Assembly (NCBI GenBank): GCA_964017185.1
Contig: OZ024871.1
Coordinates: forward strand, 57,029,226-57,093,225
DNA length: 64,000 bases
Source: Rugalucina vietnamica
Taxonomy: Eukaryota > Mollusca > Bivalvia > Lucinida > Lucinidae
Direction of reading: 5' to 3'
Positions 12,201-24,200 of the stretch are shown piece by piece. The notes beneath the pieces were generated by a model that did no database searches, was not told the DNA's origin, and saw nothing but the letters and a program-made list of their open reading frames with translations. A program made the translations under genes and the position numbers. How positions within the stretch are numbered: position 1 is the stretch's first letter; every line of letters starts with the position of its first letter.

Positions 12201-15200
12201 TTGATTTACCAAGCGGTTTCAGAGGAGAAGACATTTGAATATTATAGAGCTATACATACTGTATATTGCCCCGGGGTGGGGACACATGAGCCCCTGAGGT
12301 CCAATTTTTTTCAGAATCATTAATTTTCAGTCCTACTGCCCATTTCCTGCAAGATTTTCACCTGCCCCGGGGTGGGGGCACATGAGCCCCTGGGGTCCAA
12401 TTTTTTTTCAGAATCATTAATTTTCAGTCCTACTGCCCATTTCCTGCAAGATTTTCACCTCAAATGACTTTTTAAAAGTTTTCCCCATTCAAATACATTG
12501 GCGACCTATGTTGACCTTGCCGTAAAATAGGTCAAGGTCATCACAGGGTCATGATTTATATATACATTGTAGTACTTTAGCCATCGATGCTTCATGCCAA
12601 GTTTCGTTGAAATCGATCCACCTGTTCTGGAGAAGAAGATTTTTGAAAGGTTTTTACCATATATGGGCATGGCGGCCATCTTGGTCATGTGACCTAGATT
12701 TATATACACATTGATTCACCCATTTTATAGATGCTTCATATAAAATTTGGCTTTGATTTACCAAGCAGTTTCAGAGGAGAAGATGTTTGAATATTATGGA
12801 GATATACATGTATATTGCCCCAGGGTGGGGGCACATGAGCCCCTGGGGTCCAATTTTTTTTCAAAATCATTTATTTTCAGCCCTACTGCCCATTTCCTGC
12901 AAGATTTTCACCTCAAATGACTTTTTAAAAGTTTTCCTCATTCAAATGCATTGGCGACCTATGTTGACCTTGCCATAAAATAGGTCAAGGTCATCACAGG
13001 GTCATGATTTATATACACATTGGAGTGCTTGAGCCATCAATGCTTCATGCCAAGTTTCGTTGAAATCGATCCACCGATTCTGGAGAAGAAGATTTTTGAA
13101 GGGTTTTTACCATATATAGGCATGGCGGCCATCTTGGTCATGTGACCTGGATTATTTATATACACATTGGTTATCCCTTCCTATTGATGCTTCACATAAA
13201 ATTTGGCTTTGATTGGCCTAGCGGTTTCAGAGGAGAAGATGTTTGAATATTTTGGAGATATACATGTATATTGCCCCAGGGTGGGGGCACATTAGTCCCT
13301 GGGGTCCAATTTTTTTCAGATTCATTAATATTCAGTCCTACTGCCCATTTCCTACAAGACTTTCACTTTAAATGACATTTTAAAAGTTTTCCCCATTCAA
13401 ATGCATTGGCGACCTATGTTGACCTTGCCGTAAAATAGGTCAAGGTCATCACAGGGTCATGATTTATATACACATTGTAGTGCTTGAGCCATTGATGCTT
13501 CATGCCAAGTTTCATTGAAATCAGTCCACCGGTTCTGGAGAAGAAGATTTTTGAAGGGTTTTCACCATATATGGGCATGGCGGCCATCTTGGTCATGTGA
13601 CCTGGATTTCTTATATACACATTGGTTCCCCCTTCCTATAGATGCTTCGTATAAAATTTGGCTTTTATTGGCCAAGCGGATTCAGAGGAGAAGATCTTTG
13701 AAATTGTGGACGGACGCCGGACAGACGGACGACGGACGCCGGATCATGGCCATCCTATAAGCTCACCTTGTGAGCCTAACGGCTCAGGTGAGCTAATAAA
13801 ACATACAATCATTATTATCGTTGCCTTTGTTTTGATTGTGACTAGCCGTATGGCTACATTGTTTGGAAAGAGCTAGTCATCTTGCTCTTCAAGTGTGTTG
13901 TTAAAAAATGTTTCAAGATTTATTGTCTTTCCCACGTGGTGTCTATGTTGGGACTTTAAATCTGATTGTATCGATTCCTGATCCCTCTTCTTACATTCCT
14001 TCTTTTGGAAAGAAATAATCACACAATTACTACAGAAAATTAGATTTTACTACATACTTTTTCTCCTCTTTAATAAGTCTCTGTTTTTCTCTCAGAAATT
14101 CTTCTTCTGACAATGGCTTTGGTAGGTTAGCTAGTGCTGGAGGCACCGTCTTACTGGGGGGAGGGGGCCCTGACAGCCTGTGACCGGGAACTGGTAGTCT
14201 GGGTGGTGGATAGCCTGGGGCCACAACTGGAGGTGGACCTGAAACCACAGATAACAACATATACATTAGGACTTGCATGAAATTCAAAATACAAAGAAGC
14301 ATTAAATTTCTAGACATTAACCAGAGGACCAATGGTCCTGTAAACGCTCACCTGAGATCTGCTGCATATACCAATAAACATGTATGAATATTATGGTATT
14401 TTATTCCAGTGCAGGGGCAGATGAAGCCCTTGGGCCATTTTCTTTTTTCTGAATCTTCACTATTCTGTCCATTTGCCAATTTCCTGCTGGCTTTTCCCTT
14501 CAAATGACATTTTAACAGTTTTCCCAATTCAAATGCATAGGCAACCCATGTTGACCTTGCCATAAACTTGGTCAAGGTCATCACAGGGTCCTGATTTATA
14601 TATACATTAAAGTACTTTAGCCATCGATGCTTCATGCCAAGTTTCCTTGAAATCAGTCTATTGGTTTCAGAGAAGAAGGTTTTTGATGGGTTTTTACCAT
14701 ATATGGGCATGGCGGCCATCTTTGTCATGTGACCTAGATTATTTATATACACATTGATTCACCCATTCTATAGATGCTTCACAAAAAATTTGGCTTTGAT
14801 TGGCCAAGCGGTTTCAGAGGAGAAGACGTTTGAATATTATGGAAATATACATGTATATTGCGCGGGGTGGGGGCACATGAGCCCCTGGGGTCCAATTTTT
14901 TTCAGAATCATTAATATTCAGTCCTACTTCCCATTTCCTGCAAGACTTTCACTTTAAATTACATTTTAAAAGTTTTCCCCATTCCAATGCATTGGTGACC
15001 TATGTTGACCTTGCCGTAAAATAGGTCAAGGTCATCACAGGGTCATGATTTATATACACATTGTAGTGCTTGAGCCATCAATGCTTCATGCCAAGTTTTG
15101 TTGAAATCGGTCCACCGGTTCTGGAGAAGAAGATTTTTGAAGGGTTTTTACCATATATGGGCATGGCGGCCATCTTGGTCATGTGACCTGGATTATTTAT

Positions 15201-18200
15201 ATACACATTGGTTCCCCCTTCCCATAGATGCTTCATGTAAAATTTGGCTTTGATTGGCCAAGCGGTTTCAGAGAAGAAGATGTTTGAATATTATGATAAT
15301 ATACATGTATATTGCCCCGGGGTGGGGGCGGATGAGCCCCTGGTGCCCAATTTTTTTCAGAATCATTAATATTCAGTCCTACTGCTCATTTTCTGCAAGA
15401 TTTTTCCTTTAAATGACAATTTAACAATTTTTCCCATTCAAATGCAAAGGCGACCTATGTTGACCTTGCCGTAAAATAGGTCAAGGTCACCGCAAGGTCA
15501 TGATTTATATATACATTGTAGTGCTTGAGTCATCGATGCTTCATGCCAAGTTTGGTTGAAATCGGTCCAGTGGTTCCGGAGAAGAAGATTTTTGAAGGGT
15601 TTTTACCATATATGGGCATGGCGGCCATCTTGGTCATGTGACCTGGATTATTTATATACACATTGGTTCCCCCTTCCCATAGATGCTTCATGTAAAATTT
15701 GGCTTTGATTGGCCAAGCGGTTTCAGAGAAGAAGATCTTTGAAAATTGTGGACGACGGACGGACGGACGACGGACGGACGGACGACGGAGCATGGGTATA
15801 CTATAAGCTCACCTTGTGAGCCTGACGGCTCAGGTGAGCTAATAAAGACTCTTTCCATCCATTTTTCTATTCTAAAAGAAAGTGGAGACAATTAAAGAAA
15901 GAGAATCATGTTAGGTTTGATTTAATTCTTAACAATGCAGTCAACAATATTTCAGTCAGGCCAAGACAGACCCACAGCTTCCTGGTACTAAACCAGAACT
16001 TTGGAGAGCTTAAAATGCTACATTCAAGGATGCAGCTTGTGGTTTCAAACCCTTGATGCTGATCAAGTTATGTGGTTTTCCTACCTAGATTGTACACCTC
16101 AATTTTTCTCACTCTGAATTTATGCCTCTATTAAACTTCCTTCTGAAACTGTACAGCTCCATTTTGTGTCAGACATGGTTAGAATCCCTGATGACAGGTA
16201 TCTTCCCATTGAGGTTCATCATTTACCTGTGATTGGAGGCATCCCAAACGGCACTGGTACTGGAGGTACTATAGATCCTGGTACCAGTAGTGGTCCTGTA
16301 GGGGGTGGGGGATACCCTGGGATGGGGTAGGGGACAGCTGGCCCGGAGGGTGGGGGGTGGGTGAACAGTGGAGGCACGGCTGGAACACTGCTGAAACATA
16401 CAACAGACAATCATAATCATACATTCAATTGGTAATTGGCTTTCAACAAACAAAACTGAATATTCTGACATCTGTGCTCAGTATTCCTTCATTGATAAAA
16501 CATTTTTCTAAATACTTTCTATATTTGAATATTATTCCAATAATTATGTACATACGTTGGTTGGGATTTAAGTTCGTAGACTTTCTTTGTAAAAGATCAG
16601 ATGTCTGTCACACAGAGATTGAAATGCTATAATCTGAAAATACATTCTTTTACCAATCATATAAGGTATAAAGCATTGTTCTACTCAAAATGGTATTCAC
16701 ACAACAATGAATTAAGCACAATGAACTTTCATCACCCGGGGCACGTCGTGGAAATTCCGACGTCAAAACCACGTCAAATTTCAATAAGTGTCAGCATTTA
16801 AAAGCCGTGTTTGGAACAAACAACAAGCCATACCTTTTCTTATTTGCAAGATTTCCTTCAGGGATTTCTTAATTATTATTGTGGAAATACGGCGATCATC
16901 AGATATAGTTCTTATACATAACTTTCTATGCGTATCATGCATAGCAGTGTTTTAAAGCAAGAATGTTGGCCGTAGCATTTGAAGACTAATTGTAGACGAG
17001 TGCATTTCTCAATGTTAAAATTCAAGTATGTCCATCTAAAATCTCAAATGCCATTAAAATACCACTGCACGATCTATTCCACAACCGTACAACACATCCC
17101 TACTATTTTGAATACTTCTGTGGGTATTTTGGCTAACCAAACATAATTTTTGATCAATACTGTTGTTTTGACATTGCCTGTTAATGCCATTTTTCTTTTC
17201 CTGGCAACGCGACTGGCCATACATTTTCTCCAATAACAAACCAAGTCGTCGACACAATGCTTAAGAATTCAAAGTGATATAACAAGATGATACTTTTATG
17301 CCTTAAACTGATTTAGCTCAAGTTTTGGTTTACAATATGATAATTATTTGTGTGTTCTTCAACGCCACATAACTTCAGAATTGTTAAAAATTCGACGTGC
17401 CCCGGATAGCGAAACCTAGTTTGCTATGGAGACCATTTTATGAGCACTGCACAAGATGTCTTGAAAAATATTGTAAACACGAAATAAGGAGACATTGTTT
17501 CTTTGTATTAATGCATCAAATATTGGATAAATGCTGTAATATTCAATCAGTAGCCAAAGTCTACAAACTTAAATCCCAACCCTCGTAATTATACATGTAG
17601 AATATAAAACCCTATGTTCTACAGCATTTTTTCTTTATCCAACTTGATTTGATTAAGAAGTTACATGTATGAAGAAGTTATTACCTTGGTGGTGGCCTGC
17701 TGGTCTGACCTGCCACAACTGTTGATAATGGCTGCACCTGGAAACATCAGAGAATAGAAATAAGAGCAGATCAAACAAGCAATACACTTAATACCACTTC
17801 ACCCTCAAATCAAAAGTGTCTATACAGTATTACTCCATAGACTTGCAAACAGATTAGTTCTAAATGCTTCATTTCTCTCAAACTATTTTTGTTACATTTG
17901 AAATACAAGGATAATGGGAACTGCTTGGAATATTTTTTTTTTTTTTTTTGTATTGAGGTTTAACATCCCTGTCAACAATTGTTCAGCCATGTCGGGACAA
18001 AGCCAACACTTCCTGGGTATTAACCAGTACTGGATGGAGTTATTTAAATGTGTCTTGCTAAAGGCCTCCACACGGTGCCAATGTATTATGTGGTGATCGA
18101 ATCCGGGACATCTCGATTCCCAAGCTGATGGGACACCACGCTCCCTGCTTGGACACTGATAGTACAATCACTTTTCAACACATTCTACAGCATGTTAACT

Positions 18201-21200
18201 TGTTAAGCTGTTATAGGAAAAGTTCAACATCTTTGACACATTCATAAGCAATTTTATACAGATATCGCCATTTAAAGTGCATAACGAGCTATGATTTTTC
18301 ATGTCTGAACAGCCCCTACATTTTAAGTACCAAAGCAAATGTCAACAACAGGTTTAATAAGACAATATAGCCTACCTCAATGACATCTTGACTAGAATCC
18401 TCAGCAGCCACACTGGTCCTTGGTGGCTCGTCCAGAGTAGGGGTAGGGGGCTCCTCAGATAACACAGGACTGAAAATAGTGAATAATACAATTCTAGAAA
18501 CGATACAAAGTTTTCAGTATTACACAAACTACGGTAACTTAGTTCTTTATTCTTATGATACACACTACCTTGTTTGTTGTCTTGTGGCTGTTTTCAGAAC
18601 ATGACAGTGATTTTTTTTATCTAAGGCCCAGTTAACAATTTTTCATACATGTTGGGACAGAGCCAGCCACTACCTCCTGGGTATTATCCAGTAATACAAT
18701 GTATGTGTCTTACTTGATGCCACAACCCCTAACCCTAGAGTGGCACCCTGGACCACGAAATTTTGTGTAACAGCACAGCTAATTAGCGCCTTTGTTCCCC
18801 TTTTGAGGATAGTGCAAACCCACTTCTTTAATATGAAATTTCAAGCTTCTAGCCTGTTTCTGTGACTGTATGGGCCCAGACCTGGCCAGAAACCTTGAAG
18901 TCATGTTTTTCTCAAGACGCAACTCGCATTTGGCATTATCATATCCCATCTGAGCATAGATGTCGCTAACTTCCTCCGATATACTCACCCATTGAAAGGA
19001 CTGTCCTGTGCGGCTTGAGGGGCTGCTGGTACTGTTGACTGTATGGGAGTAGGAGCTGGCTCTGGCACCATAGGACGAGGTGGTGGTGCAGGCCGCGGTG
19101 GAGGCTTGAAGTCCAGTACCGATGGCCCTCGGGGCACAACTGATGGTCTGGACTCCATCTGACTAGACAAAGATGATGGTGGAGGTTGGTGATGGCGGCT
19201 AGTCTCATTCTGGAAGTTGATGGCCGCCTTGCGTAAACTCTGATTGGCTATGAGGCCGTCAGGGGATACATCCGTTGTGCCACAGGATGGACAAACATGA
19301 TCATCTGTCTCCAACAGCTTACCTCGTATACCTGCAGAATCATTATACACATATTCACATCTATAAAAAATATGAGTCAATCATTTGGCTGTCACTCTGG
19401 ACTTCAGTGACAAAATCACATTTCCTGGGCAGACAAACCTTTTCACTGGCCTTCCATTTAACATCAGGTTTACAATGTTAAGCAGTGAATTCATAACAAT
19501 GACAAAAAGCTATGTTTATCTTCAACTTTTTTTATTGTCCATGGTAATTGCTGCATTGAACAACAGGTAGGAGTTAAGACTGACATGGTGCTTTACATTC
19601 TTAATTTGGGTCACGCTGGGACGACCAATGATCCTAACCAGTTTCTTGGGGAGCCTACCAGAGGCTTTTTACTAATACAAATGGTCTCCTTTAATCAGTA
19701 GAAGAGGTGGAATGGCCATAGCAATATTTTTATGATCAAATAAACATGAAAGAATGTGCCAGACGTGAAAATAGTTTCATCACAAATCATATTGTGCCTG
19801 TTATGTGTGCCATTGGAGGGCATCTATACTGATTTTAGATGGAGAGTTAAGACACTGAGCTTTAGTCCTTACATTCATCACAGTAGCTCATCCCACAACA
19901 GGGAATCACGACAGCGTCTCGTACCAGATCCCCACACAGTGGACATCTCAACTCCTTGGGTACCGACACTTGACGTCTCATCTCTACTGGCTTCTCAGCC
20001 TGCAGAAATGGTGGCAGCTCCTTCTTTGGGTTGATGTATGCTTCACTGAAATAATAAACAGACTGTTGTGTAACAGACTGGATTACAAAGACTTCAGTTA
20101 ATGTATTAGAACTTTTACTTAATATCAGGCTAATGGAAAAATTTGATGTTTGGCTGAGCCCTGAATTTGAACAAATCTTCAATAAACCCTACAAATGATA
20201 TCCTTTGGAATATCCTCCAGAATTAAAGGATTGAAAACAGAAGATGCTCCATTTATGGAGTATTTCATTAAAGACAATGTCAGATGCTTAGCAGGCTCTC
20301 AAAAGGGTTGTGACTACGAGTCCTTCAGGAGCAGAAAATGTAAATACTTCAGTCTTCAAGAGTCATAGTTAATGGTGCTTACAACAATATTTTCATGCAT
20401 TCTGATATTTTATTATGTAGTTGTCATGCCAGATTTTTCTGATGGTCTGACGTGGGTTTGCATGATTTCAATTTATTTGCCAAAAGGTATGCCTTAAATC
20501 TAGCAACAGTCACAACAAAACACACCAATGGTCAAACGTTAAACACTCACACATCAATCTTCGGCACAGCATACTGTCCAGAGTGGGTGAGGTAGGAGCC
20601 TGGAAGAGCCTCCTTCACAACCATCATGTGTTCAAACGGTATTCCTGTTGGTCTCTTGAGTCTGTCTTCACGCGACTGACCATCAGAATTGGGACAATTA
20701 TTGACCCAGTGACCAGTCTTTCCACATTTCACACATACATAGTTAGGGTGTGGTGTTCCATAGGGCTTCCTCACATAGCTGAAATCATAAAAATATACTG
20801 TTATTAACTTAGTTTTTACTCAAGGCATGCTTGTAACGATACATATTTGCTGTGGCTTATTAATCAAATGATTTAGGAAAAAAAAGAACCTCTCACTTGC
20901 AATAATCATTTTGAAAAGTAGAGTATCAATTAAGTTCTCTATTTGCAAAGTTAAATATTGAAGGTTTCAAGAACTTATACTTACGTTGAAGGGTCAAACT
21001 CCTTGGTAGCCTGGGAGATCATCTCTTTAATCTTGTCAGCTTCCGACCCCTGATGATTAACAACTTCTGAAGTCTGAAAATCAGTGTACATGTCGTATAC
21101 ATTATACAATACAGCATGATAAAATACAATCTGAAGATTTTTTTTTTCCAAGATTTTTATCATTTAGAATCGTAAAACCCCATGAAGATTTTAATAGGTA

Positions 21201-24200
21201 AATGTACGATGACAAACATGCAGCCTAGCTATGATCCACTACAAATGCTGTGGACCATGTTTTACACTCTGGTATTTTTCATCTCAAAATGTATGGCTAA
21301 TTTGGAGCTTATCCTTTTAAAATCTCACTCTTGACGAGCATGGTCTAACCTATGTAATGCAGTTGATTAATCCAGAATTTTCAAATTAACAATATTTATA
21401 TCCAGCCAAACCAGTGGGTTATTAATCAAGTGAATTACTATTCCAGATAGTATTTGTTTGTTTCAGGGATTTAATGTCCCAGTGAACAATCTTTCGGTTA
21501 CGCTGGGATGAAGCCACAACTTCCTGGCTTTTACCAGTACTATGGAGAGTTTATTATGTCTTTCTAAAGGACAAAACGTATCGCTGTGGGAATCAAACCC
21601 CACAATCCAACACCCTAACCACTAGGGTACCATGTTCCCTGTAAACACTTAGCCGCCTCGTGGGAAAACCAACAAAGTGGTTTCCGACCAGGTCCAACAC
21701 AAACCGGGCTGTACAGCTGCAAAAGATGGCTAGAGACTGGAAATTTTGGATTTTAGTAGAGGAACTGTACTGTCCGAGTAGCGAAAACAAAGGCGCTGAT
21801 CAGCTTCGCGGTTACCGTGAAGCTGATCTGCGCCTTTGTTTTTGTCTATGCAGATTGTTGGTTTTCCCATGGGGCGGCTCACTTTAAGTTGAAGGTGATG
21901 ACCAACATGATTAATGTATCAAGAACAGACATCTTGTAGTTTCGTCTAACCTGACTCAACAGTTTGCCTCCCCATCCCATAACACCCAGTATAATTACCT
22001 TTTTAAGCTGTTCATTGCTAAATCCACTTTCTGACTGCCTTATAAACCTGACTCAACAGTTTGCCTCCTCATCCCATAACAGCCAGTATAATTACCTTTT
22101 TAAGTTGTTCATTGCTAAATCCACTTTCTGACTGCCTTATAAACCTGACTCAACAGTTTGCCTCCCCATCCCATAACACCCAGTATAATTACCTTTTTAA
22201 GCTGTTCATTGCTAAACCCACTTTCTGACTGCCTTATAAACCTGACTCAACAGTTTGCCTCCCCATCCCATAACACCCAGTATAATTACCTTTTTAAGCT
22301 GTTCATTGCTAAATCCACTTTCTGACTGCCTTATAAACCTGACTCAACAGTTTGCCTCCCCATCCCATAACACCCAGTATAATTACCTTCTTAAGCTGTT
22401 CATTGCTAAATCCACTTTCTGACTGCCTGATCTGAAATCCAATCAAACAAGATTAAATCTGTTCTATAGTGTCTGCCCTGTACCCAGAACTGAAGACTAT
22501 GATACAGTGGGCCGGACCACACTTTCTTCACTTTCACTTCACTTTCATACAGGGAGAGTTTTCAGATCTGGATGAAGGGCAGATAACCACTATGTTGAGA
22601 TCTCCTTTTGTCTTTTCCTTTTATCGTTGATGATGATGGTTTAACTTTAAAGTGGTCAGCGCTGATGCTAAGCTATGAGCATATTATCATATACTGAGTT
22701 CCACAGCCAAAGCAACTTGTCATTAAAATTACAATAACTGTTTGTGCTTTCAGTCAATTTATTCGAAATTCCGCATATAAGTAGCCCATTCATTTTCAAA
22801 GATGATCTGTGAAAATCAGCTGTAAGACCTTTCTCATTCACCTACAATTGTGTAACTAGAAAATGTGTTTATGAAACACTATGCCCCCAACTGGTAAGTC
22901 ACTTTCAAGATGTAAAAATGTCCAAAAAATGACTAAGTTCAAATTGTAAAAAATGTGACAAAAATTAATCTGAGGAGTACATCCCTACCACATGCATATC
23001 TTCAAAGCATGGTCACAATGTCTGCAAAGTTTCAAAAGTATTGGTATTAAATTGTAGGAGGAGTTGCGCACACAAGATACCCTCTATCCATTCACTAAAA
23101 TGCCTGAAAAAATGACTAAGTTCAAATTGTGAAAAAAATGACAAAAAAATAATCCAAGGATTATATCCAAACCACATGCATATCTTCAGACCATGCCCAT
23201 AACACATGTAAAGTTTTAAATGAATTGGCATGAAACTGTAGGAGGAGTTGCGCACACAAGGTACCCACTGCCCATTCACTTTCATTGTCAAAATGCCCGA
23301 AAAATGGCTAAGTTCAAATTGCGAAAAAAGTGACAAAAATTAATCTGAGGATTATATCCAAACCACATGCATATCTTCAACACATGGTCACAGCATCTGT
23401 CAAGTTTCAAGAGAATCGGAATAAAACTGTAGGAGGAGTTGCGCACACAAGGTACCCACTATCTATTCTCTTTATCAAATTAAAAAGGGAAATAACTCTC
23501 ACAGAATGGGCCCCTAGCCCCTTGAATTTACCTGAAAGAAAAAATACGAGTCCTCTTAATTTTCATATACAAACTACATACCAAATTTCAAGATCCTAGC
23601 ACTAACGGTTCCTGACCGAGTGCTAAGCGTTACTCACGCATCACAGACACCACTGGACTGGACTGGACGGACAGACCCAAACCAACATGCCCCCTCAACT
23701 TCTTCCGAAGTTGGGTGCATAAAAACTGATGAAAGGGTCATTTTGAAAAATGATTTTGACGAATTTCTTGCTCAACTGTGCAAACCACCCTATTCTTTAG
23801 CAGCGACATCTGACATCGACCACCAGACAAAGTGACGAACGCCTAAAAACGAGCAATTTTCAGGTACTGGAAATCAATCTCAATTTCTGACTTTAAGCCG
23901 TAGGTTTCCACATTGAAATTGCCATATACTCACTGGACGACCTTCAAAGACTTGATGTGTGCATTGTATTGAAAAATTTATAGTCCGCGGAATATGCATT
24001 TTTGTACCCCGAGGCATGTGTCTGCGCCTCAGATTTGATAACACACAAAGATTTTTCATGTCATTTTAATGCTGATTGGGCACAAAAGTTTTCATGTAAT
24101 CGACCAATTTAAAAGATGAGAGAAAAAATAAAGTTGCATTGGCTGTGGAACTCAGTATAATATATGAATATGAACTGTGTGAGCTTTAAGTCTGATTTCT

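Noticed and set aside
11293..15793. Many 60-130-codon frames across elements A (GHMTKMAAMPIYGKNPSK-type peptides)
   Set aside because: They are translations of the tandem units in both directions and differ in frame between copies; no consistent coding signal.
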